A stretch of 10,162 nucleotides of DNA from CAZIVO01 sp964542765 (GTDB lineage Bacteria; Planctomycetota; UBA1135; UBA2386), in NCBI GenBank assembly GCA_964542765.1, contig CAZIVO010000123.1:1-10162 (forward strand). Reading direction: 5' to 3'. This document shows positions 1 to 6,745 of the stretch, one piece after another. A model generated the notes under the pieces. That model did no database searches. It saw nothing but the letters and a program-made list of their open reading frames with translations, and was not told the DNA's origin. Position numbers and translations under genes: made by a program. The number at the start of each line of letters is the position of its first letter. Within the stretch, counting starts at the first letter, position 1.

Positions 1-297
1 ATTGTCGGTCTGCTGGCGGCTGATCTGGAGCGCCGCCTCGTCGATCGGCGGATCATGCTCGAGATCTCGGACGAAGCCCGCCGCCACATCGCTGCGCATG
101 GCTACGATCCCGTTTATGGGGCTCGCCCACTCAAGCGATACCTTGCCCACGAACTCGAGACGCGAGTCGGTCGCGCACTGATCTCGGGAGAGGTCTGCGA
201 CGGCAGTGTCGTCAAGGTGGGGGTTGTTGACGGCGAGCTTGTCGTGACTCACGAGGACCCGGCCGAGGAACCCAAAGAGGTGGGTGCCCCGGTATAG
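1..297 (+). CDS. clpB: ATP-dependent chaperone ClpB, C-terminal end (partial)
   Basis: The frame is open from base 1 and ends at TAG 295-297, giving the last 98 residues of a protein that starts outside the window. It contains GYDPVYGARPLKR (residues 34-46 of the fragment), the sensor-2 GAR signature of the small D2 subdomain in ClpB/Hsp104 proteins. A short beta-rich tail, typical of the ClpB end, follows. ClpB forms a cytosolic AAA+ hexamer that works with DnaK to pull proteins out of aggregates. ClpA and ClpC share the GAR motif, but the residues just before it (IVGLLAADLERRL) and the plain tail without extra domains favour ClpB. The N-terminal, D1 and middle domains are not visible, so the subfamily rests on this end alone. 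The gene converges on the 305-598 gene with only 7 bases between the stops. Confidence 0.9.
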   Translation: MVGLLAADLERRLVDRRIMLEISDEARRHIAAHGYDPVYGARPLKRYLAHELETRVGRALISGEVCDGSVVKVGVVDGELVVTHEDPAEEPKEVGAPV

Positions 298-304
298 GGC
301 TGGA

Positions 305-598
305 TCAGGCTGCCGAGACCAGGGTGGAGAGGGCGCTCCAGGTCTGTCCAAGATCGAGGAGCGTATTCTCCATCTCGGCGCTCGTCGTGGGCAGGTCACG
401 ATCGCTGCAGCATCGCATCTGCGTGAGCAGTTGATTGGCCCAGTCAAGCTGATGGCGAAGATACAAGGTCAGTTGATGAGCTCCGCTCGAGGGGGAACTC
501 CCTCCGGTCATGGAGATGACATCTTCGGCTTTCTTGGTGAGATGGGTCAGCTGATGTTGCATGACTTCGATGGTGATATATTTGCTTGCCAGGATCAT
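305..598 (-). CDS. Small protein of unknown function, 97 aa
   Basis: I do not recognise this family. The ATG at 596-598 follows a perfect AAGGAGG at a spacing of 8 bases, the best ribosome binding site in the window, so I take it as a real gene. The product is soluble-looking, with no signal peptide and no membrane segment. It appears mostly helical, with heptad-like hydrophobic spacing (ILASKYITIEVMQHQLTHL, then LTLYLRHQLDWANQLLTQM). A Gly/Ser/Pro-rich linker lies at about residues 32-39, and an adjacent CC pair at about 63-64 is followed by an acidic patch. Two helices joined by a loop would suit a small helical bundle or a dimer. The gene ends 7 bases from the clpB stop, tail to tail. The neighbour on its 5' side is divergent, so it seems to be transcribed alone. 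Function unknown. Confidence 0.7.
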   Translation of the reverse strand: MILASKYITIEVMQHQLTHLTKKAEDVISMTGGSSPSSGAHQLTLYLRHQLDWANQLLTQMRCCSDRDLPTTSAEMENTLLDLGQTWSALSTLVSAA

Positions 599-606
599 TG
601 TGATTC

Positions 607-613
607 CCTCCTT
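607..613 (-). promoter_or_regulatory. Strong Shine-Dalgarno of the 97-aa gene
   Basis: Read on the minus strand this is AAGGAGG, 8 bases upstream of the ATG at 598. Several other genes here have weak or no visible Shine-Dalgarno, so this full match is the main reason for accepting the small gene. Confidence 0.75.
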
Positions 614-877
614 CTAGCTGGAGCGCAAGAACCTTCGGTAGCGAACTGACTTTCTGAGATTTTCTGCATCGGCTCTCGGGTTCCTGCCACCGCACCGGAG
701 ATTCAGTTCCCCCGGGCTGCGTCGTTCTGGAGGGCATGGGGGAGGGCGGTGGACTTCGGATAGGGATACAAGCTGTAGGGGGCGCTTCGATCCGAAGGCA
801 TGGGGGGTTCGCGGGCATGCGTGCTCGATGAGTCTGGGGCGAAGATCTCGCTGCCACTTTTCCCTGTACCGCGACTG

Positions 878-893
878 TGTGATGATCATCACA
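878..893. promoter_or_regulatory. Perfect 16-bp palindrome, CRP/FNR-family-like operator
   Basis: TGTGATGATCATCACA is identical to its reverse complement over all 16 bases. Its halves TGTGAT and ATCACA, 4 bases apart, equal the core of the CRP consensus (TGTGA-N6-TCACA). It ends 11 bases before the ATG of the HNH gene, a place where a bound regulator would normally hinder transcription of that gene. It could also act on the divergent 97-aa gene about 280 bases away. That a CRP/FNR-type protein binds here is inferred from the consensus only. Confidence 0.5.
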
Positions 894-904
894 TAGGCAA
901 TGTC

Positions 905-1507
905 ATGACGAACGCTTGTGTGCTCTCGCAGCCGACTCTCGTGCTCAACAAAGCCTGGTTCGCCATTGCGACGACCCCGGTCAGGAGCGCTCTCAGTCTC
1001 CTCTACACGGGAGCGGCTCAGGCGATCCGGCCGGACACCTACGAGGTTTACCCCTTCGAATCCTGGGCGGATCTGGCGGTGCCGCTTGACGAACCATGTG
1101 TGCGGACGGTGAAGCTTCGGATCAAGGTGCCGGAGGTGATTGTGCTGACCCGGTACGAGGGAGTGCCGCAGATATCGATGCCCTTCACGCGCCGGAATCT
1201 GTTCAAGCGAGACATGCAGACCTGTCAATATTGCGGTGCGCGGCCGGGCACGCATGAACTGACCATCGACCATGTAGTGCCGCGTTCGCGCGGTGGTGTG
1301 AGTTCATGGGATAACTGTGTTTTGGCTTGCGTGGCCTGCAATCGTCGCAAGGGGAACCGGTCTCCGGCTGCTGCCGGGCTGTGTCTCGCCAAGCAACCGG
1401 TAGTTCCGCGCTGGACCCAAGTCCTCGAGATATCTTTGGGCAAGGTGCGGCAATCCTGGGAGAAGTTCGTGAGCGAGCGTTACTGGAATGCTCCACTCGA
1501 ACCCTAG
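905..1507 (+). CDS. Stand-alone HNH endonuclease, 200 aa
   Basis: This is a cytosolic protein with an HNH (ββα-metal) nuclease domain in its second half. Two zinc-type pairs, CQYC (107-110) and CVAC (142-145), frame the core. The catalytic D-H pair is at 122-123 (IDHVVPRSRGG), N137 follows, and NRRKGNR (146-152) closes the motif. The first 95 residues (LVLNKAW...VRSALSLLYTGAA) are the N-terminal part usual in the short, widespread McrA-like HNH proteins. I chose ATG 905 because homologues start just before the LVLNKAW segment. The frame is open back to 800, but that extension would run through the palindrome at 878-893. No good Shine-Dalgarno is seen at either start. No methylase, restriction partner or phage gene is adjacent, so this looks like the chromosomal solitary type whose role is unknown. 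It converges with dtd across 105 bases. Confidence 0.9.
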   Translation: MTNACVLSQPTLVLNKAWFAIATTPVRSALSLLYTGAAQAIRPDTYEVYPFESWADLAVPLDEPCVRTVKLRIKVPEVIVLTRYEGVPQISMPFTRRNLFKRDMQTCQYCGARPGTHELTIDHVVPRSRGGVSSWDNCVLACVACNRRKGNRSPAAAGLCLAKQPVVPRWTQVLEISLGKVRQSWEKFVSERYWNAPLEP

Positions 1508-1612
1508 TAACGGACTCATCGGCCTTGGAGCAAACGCGCCTGTCCGTGGAGACGAGGAAATCGAGCGTGCAAGGACGCGAAGGGAATCCGCTGCAAGACC
1601 TTGGCGAGATCG

Positions 1613-2065
1613 CTAGATGACCTTGCCGTCGCGAGTGAAGAGTAGCAACGTCACCGGCCCATCGTTCACGAGGTCGACGCGCATGTCGGCAGCGAATTGC
1701 CCGGTCTCGACGGTCAAGCCCGTGTCGCGAAGGTGATCTGCGACTCTCAGGTAGAGTTGCTCGGCCAGTGCCGGATTTTCTGCTTGTGTGAAACTCGGCC
1801 GATTGCCTTTGCGCAGTGAACCGGCGAGTGTGAATTGGCTGACCATGAGACAGGCGCCGCCGACTTCGGCAAGCGTGAGATCCATCGGTGTCTTCCCAGG
1901 GAAGAAGCGGAGGTTGGCAATCTTCTGGGCCGTGGCATCAGCATCAGCTTCCTGATCGCCCTGCTCGACGCCTACGAAGCAGAGCGCGCCCCGATCGATG
2001 CGCCCGACGACCTCGTTGTTGACGGACACTTCTGCTCGGCATACTCGTTGGATGACGGTCTTCAT
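1613..2065 (-). CDS. dtd: D-aminoacyl-tRNA deacylase
   Basis: Dtd hydrolyses D-amino acids (classically D-Tyr) and mischarged glycine from tRNA in the cytosol, keeping D-residues out of translation. At 150 residues it has the family length (about 145-150). The two active-site signatures are intact: SQFTL at 76-80, followed by KGNRPSF at 86-92, and NDGPVT at 134-139 with the Gly-cisPro pair at 136-137 that gives chiral selectivity. The start MKTVIQRV is the canonical N-terminus. A GGAG lies only 3 bases before the ATG, too close for a good Shine-Dalgarno, and a TATGAT box (2080 to 2075 on the minus strand) sits just upstream. The gene could therefore have its own promoter with little or no leader. 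It is last in the minus-strand cluster, 63 bases after pcm. Confidence 0.96.
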   Translation of the reverse strand: MKTVIQRVCRAEVSVNNEVVGRIDRGALCFVGVEQGDQEADADATAQKIANLRFFPGKTPMDLTLAEVGGACLMVSQFTLAGSLRKGNRPSFTQAENPALAEQLYLRVADHLRDTGLTVETGQFAADMRVDLVNDGPVTLLLFTRDGKVI

Positions 2066-2128
2066 GCTCCATACATCATAGGCGTAAGTTCGTAAGCTGA
2101 TGATCGGGTCCGTTTCTTCTCGATGGTT

Positions 2129-2776
2129 TCAGTCCTCGCCGAGCAGGGGGACGAAGCGCACCGGCGTCACATCTCGCTGCCGGAGTTCTCCGCCGTCCTT
2201 CTCTATCAGACGCAGGGACTGAGCCGCTTTTGATGATCCCACAGGCAGGATGATCCGACCGCCATCCACGAGCTGCCGTAAGAGTTCCTCGGGTACCTGC
2301 TCGGCTCCTGCGGTGACCAGGATGGCGTCATAGGGCGCGGCGGCGCGCCAACCGTGGCGTCCATCGCCGATGTGACTCTCGACATTGCGGTAGGACATTG
2401 CCTTCAGGTTCCAGGTCGCTTGCTCGGCGAGGTGATGATCGAGCTCGATGGTATGAACGGTTTCGACGAGTTCCGCGAGCACGGCGGCCTGGTAGCCACT
2501 CCCTGTACCGATCTCCAGGACCTTCTTGGCCGGTATTGCCAGGCTGGTCATGAGTCCGACGATGTAGGGTTGCGAGATCGAGGAGTCAGGCCCGAGCGAG
2601 AGTGCGCGGTCGGCATAGGCTTCGTCGAGGAGAGATTCTGGAAGGAACCTGTGCCTCGGGACGGTGCGCATCGCGGCGAGGACATGTTCGTCATCGATTC
2701 CGCGCTCCCTGAGCTGGTGCTCGACCATGTCGAGCCGCTGGCTGCGGAAGGGATCGCTTGCCGGTGAGGTGGTCAC
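2129..2776 (-). CDS. pcm: Protein-L-isoaspartate O-methyltransferase
   Basis: Pcm uses S-adenosylmethionine to methylate isoaspartyl residues in aged proteins, starting their repair to normal aspartate. The 215-residue product has the family signatures in order: MVEHQLRERGI (17-27), RHRFLP (41-46), SQPYIV (68-73), the SAM-binding EIGTGSGYQ (88-96), the acidic end of the next strand (IELD, 110-113), GDGRHGW (137-143), YDAILVTAG (149-157) and a C-terminal VRFVPL. It starts with GTG at 2774-2776, which overlaps the stop of the CYTH gene as GTGA. An AGGAG at 2785-2789 (minus strand) lies 8 bases upstream. The overlap and good site imply translational coupling to the gene before it. An ATG at residue 17 is inside the conserved region and is too late to be the start. 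Confidence 0.96.
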   Translation of the reverse strand: MTTSPASDPFRSQRLDMVEHQLRERGIDDEHVLAAMRTVPRHRFLPESLLDEAYADRALSLGPDSSISQPYIVGLMTSLAIPAKKVLEIGTGSGYQAAVLAELVETVHTIELDHHLAEQATWNLKAMSYRNVESHIGDGRHGWRAAAPYDAILVTAGAEQVPEELLRQLVDGGRIILPVGSSKAAQSLRLIEKDGGELRQRDVTPVRFVPLLGED

Positions 2777-3393
2777 CGTGGTTGCTCCTGCCGGCTCATG
2801 GCCAAGGCTCGACGGTATTTGTCGATCTCGGAGGTCTGAACTGGAATGGCGGCGCGGATATCACGGACGAGATATTCGAGCGGCTCACTCGGCCCGGCGA
2901 GCCATTCGATCTCGATTTCGGTGAAGGTGCCGGTATCCGGCACCCGAACTCGATCGAGGCAGAGTTCAGCGCGGGTTTCCCCGCTGGCCAAGAGACACCA
3001 CTCCCGCAGCGTCTCCAACTTCATGGTTGTCTGTAACCGAGAAGTGTCCGGGATGGCACGAGTTCGTGAGGCGAGGGAGGCCGGCAAATCTGCAATACGG
3101 TCAGGAGGAGAGTCTCCACACCATCGGGCTTCTACCTCATCGCGTTGATGCAGGTCGCCTCGCCGGAGCGGCGCTTCCTTGATGCAGAGGACGGCGGAGT
3201 CATCCAGCCGTCGTAACCGCAAACCGAGTCCCGCGAGCATGAGTCGACCCGACTTCGTGTCGAGGTAATCATCTATCTGGATTCGTCTGCCTCTTTCCCC
3301 GGCTTCGAAACCAGCGGCCTGGGCGATTTCGATGAGTTGATCGCGAGAGACCTCGCCGGTCACCAAGAGCTTGAATTCGATTTCCTGCGTCAC
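2773..3393 (-). CDS. CYTH-domain protein (triphosphate-tunnel family)
   Basis: The 206-residue product starts with the family's diagnostic ExExK motif (E4, E6, K8). In the tunnel fold this motif binds metal and phosphate. Further tunnel residues follow: DYLDT (42-46), LRLRR (58-62), the basic position K72, and EIEIE (159-163). CYTH enzymes include class IV adenylate cyclases, thiamine triphosphatases and inorganic tripolyphosphatases. The single domain with no CHAD partner leaves the substrate open. Its place 21 bases after the Ppx/GppA gene favours a phosphate-polymer or triphosphate substrate over cAMP synthesis, which is inference. It is read as the second gene of the minus-strand cluster, starts with GTG (3391-3393) without a clear Shine-Dalgarno, and overlaps pcm by 4 bases. 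Confidence 0.87.
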   Translation of the reverse strand: MTQEIEFKLLVTGEVSRDQLIEIAQAAGFEAGERGRRIQIDDYLDTKSGRLMLAGLGLRLRRLDDSAVLCIKEAPLRRGDLHQRDEVEARWCGDSPPDRIADLPASLASRTRAIPDTSRLQTTMKLETLREWCLLASGETRAELCLDRVRVPDTGTFTEIEIEWLAGPSEPLEYLVRDIRAAIPVQTSEIDKYRRALAMSRQEQPR

Positions 3394-3414
3394 GACGGTG
3401 TTTTTCGGTCGAAG

Positions 3415-4359
3415 TCAGACAATGTTCTGGCCGCCACCTGCGAGCAGATCTTCGAGGAGGCCTTCGCTGATGCTGATGTGTGGGACAGTCAGTAGATTGA
3501 CTCCGGTGATGCTTGTGATCTGATCGAAGACCACAGCCGCAGGCAGGATCGTATCCGCTCGATCCGGTCTCAAATCCAGTTGTTTGATACGTTCCGCGAT
3601 GGTCATGTTCGCAAGTCGCTCGGCCCAAGGTCTAAGGGATGTGGTCGGCACCGCGAGAATGTTTTTGCGTCCATTTCTTGGCTCGTTGGCAATCAGCGCC
3701 GACAGATCTTCTGCATTGCCGCCGAGGGCAAGGCAGCGGTCCGCGCCCTTGCTTGGAAGGGCATCGGCCAGCATTTCACGTTGACTCTTGAGATGTTTTT
3801 CGAGCAGGGCCAGAGGTGAAGCGTCCTCGTCTGGCGATGCGATGATGATCCGGGCATGCAGCAACAGTGCCCCCAGCGGCAGAGAGCTCACGGTGGCGAC
3901 CTGGCCATCGGTGATGACGGCGAGTTCGAGGCTGCCGCTCCCGAGATCAGCGAGAACCGATGTGCCGTGGCTCAGATCGATACGCGTGGTTACTGCTTGC
4001 ACCATCAATTGTGCCTCTGCAGCGCCGGTGATGATTTCGAGTTCGATTCCTGAGCCATTCCTGATCCGGTCCAGAGCCTCTTGCGCATTGTCGGCATCTC
4101 TGATGGCCGCGGTGGCGACAGCTCTGACTCGGTGGACATCGAACTCATGACAGCGTGATCGGAACTCACGCAGAGCGATGGTCACCTCCTCGATGAGTTG
4201 GTCGGAGAGGCGGCCATGCTGGTAGACCTCCGAGCCCACACGTAGTGAGTCTCGGTGTTTCATGACTTTTCGGCTTTGCCCGTCCTCATCTATTTCGATG
4301 ATGCGGCTGCGGATGGCATTCGAGCCGAGATCGACGATGCCGAATCGTAGGCCCTTCAC
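3415..4359 (-). CDS. Ppx/GppA phosphatase family protein
   Basis: This 314-residue protein is an ASKHA-fold phosphatase of the exopolyphosphatase / guanosine pentaphosphate phosphatase family, which trims polyphosphate or converts pppGpp to ppGpp. Visible motifs are the first phosphate loop DLGSNAIR (10-17), ATAAIRDADNA (82-92), the segment ITGAAEAQL around E115 (which aligns with the catalytic glutamate), the second loop DLGSGSLEL (138-146), LPLGALLL and ALGGNAEDL. RADTILPAAVVF follows, and ISEGLLEDLL lies near the end. The second loop has Ser141 where many members have Gly. The length matches the short form with only the Ppx-GppA domain and no C-terminal HD-like domain, so polyphosphate versus pppGpp preference cannot be read. 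The start is GTG 4357-4359, with a purine-rich GAGGGGCGGAAG directly before it. It is the first gene of the minus-strand cluster. Confidence 0.9.
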   Translation of the reverse strand: MKGLRFGIVDLGSNAIRSRIIEIDEDGQSRKVMKHRDSLRVGSEVYQHGRLSDQLIEEVTIALREFRSRCHEFDVHRVRAVATAAIRDADNAQEALDRIRNGSGIELEIITGAAEAQLMVQAVTTRIDLSHGTSVLADLGSGSLELAVITDGQVATVSSLPLGALLLHARIIIASPDEDASPLALLEKHLKSQREMLADALPSKGADRCLALGGNAEDLSALIANEPRNGRKNILAVPTTSLRPWAERLANMTIAERIKQLDLRPDRADTILPAAVVFDQITSITGVNLLTVPHISISEGLLEDLLAGGGQNIV

Positions 4360-4702
4360 CTTCCGCCCCTCGGTGACGAGATATTTCCGGGGTGATTCGT
4401 TTCGAGGAGTGTCCGGTTCGCTGATACCGTGGTGGAAGAAATTGGATGGTCAGGCAAGATTCTGCAGCGGTGTCGGAGATCTGGAGGGAAGGGAGATTGT
4501 GCGATGTGGGCCTTTTTCTGGCTCGACGCAACCTGTCTCAGCAAAATAGGGCCTCACAAATGATCATGATCCCGGTCGCGAAGTTTTCCAGGCATGGTGG
4601 GGTTTATCGGAGACCCTCGCGGGTTCCTTGCACGCCAAGATATCGAGCGGAAGTGGCTCGGCATAGAATTCCTGCCTCGACGGCGGTGGACCGGCTGACG
4701 CA
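4360..4702. other. Divergent promoter region between the Ppx/GppA and TIM-barrel genes
   Basis: These 343 bases lie between divergent genes and should promote both. On the plus strand a TAGAAT at 4664-4669 is a good -10 match 33 bases before the ATG at 4703, but no convincing -35 lies 16-18 bases upstream. On the minus strand I found no clear pair. A short palindrome GATCATGATC is at 4562-4571. An open frame at 4446-4706 touches the next gene by 4 bases, but its product (rich in Arg, Pro and Ser, no recognisable domain) and lack of a Shine-Dalgarno make it look like chance. Confidence 0.45.
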
Positions 4703-5593
4703 ATGACGACACAAAGGTTTCTGGGTGGAGCGTGGGCGGCGATGCACGGCCCTGCGGACGCTGAAAAATTCCTCGTGTGGTGTCTCGATCATGGATTCCA
4801 GGGGGTCGTTCCGGCGCGAACTCCCCGGCCTTTCCATTGGGCGGGTCTGCGCTCCGTCCTTGCGGAACTCCCCGTCCAGGTACCGGCGGTTCGGGTGGGC
4901 GGATTGCTCGAGGTTGCAGATCTTCCGGAAGCGGGAATTTGCTCGAGTCAGGAAGGGGAGCAAGCGCAGAGTTTCAAGCATATCGAGGATTGCGTCGCTC
5001 TGGCCCATCACCTCGGCTGTCCACGAGTCATCCTGGAGCCGGGAGTGGCTCAGATCTCCGGCGAGGATGGTGAGGTCGATCTGGGTGATTCCGATTGGTC
5101 TGCTGATGCGGCTCAAAGTCAGTTTGCTCGGCGTCAATCAGTGATCGATGCGGCTCTCGACCGTGCCTGCCGGTTCTTCTTCCGACTCTGCGGAGCTTTT
5201 CCAGATACCGAGTTCTGCCTGACCGGGAGCCGGCATGTCTTCGGGCTTGGCGAGCCCCGGAGTTTGGCTGCCATCTTCGAGGATCTGCCTTCACGAAAAC
5301 TTCGCTACTGGCACGATGCTCCGGTTGCAGCGCGGCGGGCGGAACTGTTCGGGACGGAGCAGGGAGAATGGCTGGAAAATTTCACCAACCAGTTTTCAGG
5401 CATGACATTAGGAGATACTTCTGCTGGCCGGATGTATCTTCCTCCTGGTGCGGGGGGTGTGGACTATCCCTTGCTCGGGGCCTATAGACTCCGATCCAGT
5501 GGAGCCATGTTGGCAGTGATAGAACTCGATCCAGGTGTCGACGCGGGGGAACTTCCCGGTGTCAGCGCCTACCTGGACAAGTTCGGACTCTAG
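4703..5593 (+). CDS. Xylose-isomerase-like TIM-barrel protein (sugar phosphate isomerase/epimerase family)
   Basis: The 296-residue product fits the AP-endonuclease-2 / sugar-phosphate isomerase superfamily of cytosolic metal-dependent TIM barrels. The recognisable strand ends are HLGCPRVILEPG (103-114, with metal-ligand candidate E112), CLTGSRHVFGLG (172-183), YWHDAPVAAR (202-211, H204 and D205), and GMTLGDTSAG (233-242). These are followed by YLPPGAGGVDYPLL (245-258), the usual 'HLxD...LPPGxGxVDF' ending, and E274 in AVIELDPG. The pattern shows the fold and a probable metal site but not the substrate. The ATG at 4703 is the only start that gives a family-like N-terminus, with a weak purine stretch (GGACCGG) upstream. 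It is the first gene of a plus-strand cluster, 49 bases before the DHH gene. Other members act on inosose, hydroxypyruvate or abasic DNA, and none is favoured here. Confidence 0.8.
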   Translation: MTTQRFLGGAWAAMHGPADAEKFLVWCLDHGFQGVVPARTPRPFHWAGLRSVLAELPVQVPAVRVGGLLEVADLPEAGICSSQEGEQAQSFKHIEDCVALAHHLGCPRVILEPGVAQISGEDGEVDLGDSDWSADAAQSQFARRQSVIDAALDRACRFFFRLCGAFPDTEFCLTGSRHVFGLGEPRSLAAIFEDLPSRKLRYWHDAPVAARRAELFGTEQGEWLENFTNQFSGMTLGDTSAGRMYLPPGAGGVDYPLLGAYRLRSSGAMLAVIELDPGVDAGELPGVSAYLDKFGL

Positions 5594-5642
5594 ATTCGAT
5601 GTTTCATACGAAGGGGTTGGCTGCGGCCGTCTCGACAAACTG

Positions 5643-6683
5643 ATGGATGCTCATGCGGTAGCGGCTCAGGCCACGTCATTGTTGCGAGTCCTTGAGGGCA
5701 AGCGGCGGTTGCTGGTGCTGACGCATACGAATCCGGACCCGGATTCCATTGGCAGCGCCCTTGGATTGCGCCATCTGGCTCGTGAGAAGCTCGGCATGGA
5801 GACCGACCTCGCTCTCACTGGCCGCATCATGCGAGCCGAGAACAAGGCGATGGTCAGTGAGCTTGGCATCGAGATGATCCCGATCACAGAGCTGAATCTT
5901 GATGACTATGACTGCCTCGCTCTCGTTGATACGCAACCGGGATTCGGGCACACCGATTTGCCTGAGGGTCGGGCGATGGACATCGTCATCGATCATCATG
6001 TTCCGCCCGAAACTCCATCAGGATTGTCTGCTCCTTCGTTCAGCGATATTCGTACCGATATCGGTGCCACCAGCAGCATGGTCGCGAGCTATATGATGGA
6101 ACTCGGGATCGAGATTCCTGCTGATGTAGGGACGGCCTTGCTCTATGGCGTCAAGACTGATACGGCCGACCTGTCGCGCAATGTCAGCGATCTGGATGAG
6201 AAGGTCTATTATCATCTGATCGGCCGCGTTGATCGTCGCAAGCTGCACGCGATCACCCAGCCCGATTTGCCGCTGGAATACTTCCAGGCGTTGCGAGACG
6301 CGTTGAATAACATTCGTGTTTTTGGCCCTGTCGTACTCTGCTCTCTCGGCAAGGTCATGAATGCCGAGATCGTTGCCGAGGTTGCAGATCTGTTCTTGCG
6401 GCTCGACAGTACGCGCACGGTGTATTGCGGTGGTCTTGTTGCCAATACCTATCACATTTCTGTGCGCACGGAGCCCAGTGGGCGAGACGCCTACTATCTG
6501 ATCAGGGCGGCTGTGGGCGATGAGGGCTCTTTCGGGGGGCACGGCAGTATCGCTGGTGGCAGTATCCAACTCCCTGACGATGGCCAGCGGACGCTCAAAC
6601 GTCTTGAGAGGCGTCTGGAGAGGAATATCCTGCAGAGCCAAGGGCTGGAGGACATGCCGCTCAGCGGGCTCGGCGATACCTGA
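5643..6683 (+). CDS. DHH/DHHA1 phosphoesterase, NrnA-like (oligoribonuclease / PAP phosphatase)
   Basis: DHH-DHHA1 proteins of this type cleave short RNA oligomers to mononucleotides and dephosphorylate 3'-phosphoadenosine 5'-phosphate in the cytosol, using two Mn ions. In 346 residues the motifs are complete: HTNPDPDSIGSA (28-39, metal ligands H28, D32, D34), LVDTQPG (94-100, D96), the name-giving DHH (117-119), GATSS (141-145), YGVKTD (168-173, D173), and GGHGSIAGG of the DHHA1 domain (298-306). The ATG at 5643 is chosen because family proteins begin about 25 residues before HTNPD. The alternative GTG at 5535 would overlap the previous gene by 59 bases. Neither has a clear Shine-Dalgarno. 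It is followed by the ThiD-like gene after 62 bases. Which of the two activities dominates cannot be read. Confidence 0.9.
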   Translation: MDAHAVAAQATSLLRVLEGKRRLLVLTHTNPDPDSIGSALGLRHLAREKLGMETDLALTGRIMRAENKAMVSELGIEMIPITELNLDDYDCLALVDTQPGFGHTDLPEGRAMDIVIDHHVPPETPSGLSAPSFSDIRTDIGATSSMVASYMMELGIEIPADVGTALLYGVKTDTADLSRNVSDLDEKVYYHLIGRVDRRKLHAITQPDLPLEYFQALRDALNNIRVFGPVVLCSLGKVMNAEIVAEVADLFLRLDSTRTVYCGGLVANTYHISVRTEPSGRDAYYLIRAAVGDEGSFGGHGSIAGGSIQLPDDGQRTLKRLERRLERNILQSQGLEDMPLSGLGDT

Positions 6684-6745
6684 GCAGGAAGATCCATGCC
6701 TGGACGTTTCTCTGAGAATCATGTTCGGGGCGCTCGCTAGTGGGC

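Larger units (their letters stand above)
599..904. other. Intergenic region between the 97-aa gene and the HNH gene
   Basis: This stretch of about 306 bases separates two divergently read genes and should hold both promoters. I see no convincing open frame. A GTG or ATG upstream extension of the HNH frame exists back to 800, but it does not match the family N-terminus. Bases 731-783 are strongly G-rich on the plus strand, with GGG runs at 732-734, 738-742, 744-746, 763-765 and 778-782. The clear feature is the palindrome at 878-893. I could not assign a sigma-70 -35/-10 pair with confidence. Confidence 0.5.

Noticed and set aside
732..765. G-quadruplex candidate in the G-rich intergenic stretch
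   Set aside because: Three G-runs are close together, but the fourth is 16 bases away, longer than usual loops. It is too weak to claim.
800..904. Upstream extension of the HNH gene to ATG 800
   Set aside because: Homologues begin near the LVLNKAW segment, the extension has no Shine-Dalgarno, and it would turn a perfect operator-like palindrome into coding sequence.
614..1273. A 219-codon minus-strand frame opposite the HNH gene
   Set aside because: It is antisense to the HNH motifs, its composition is Arg/His/Pro-rich, and it has no domain.
800..1507. HNH gene as part of a restriction, CRISPR or phage module
   Set aside because: No methyltransferase, terminase, Cas protein or repeat array is nearby. 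The neighbours are housekeeping genes.
4446..4706. An 86-codon plus-strand frame whose stop overlaps the start of the TIM-barrel gene as ATGA
   Set aside because: It has no Shine-Dalgarno and no recognisable domain, is rich in Arg and Pro, and lies in what should be a divergent promoter region. The overlap is probably chance.
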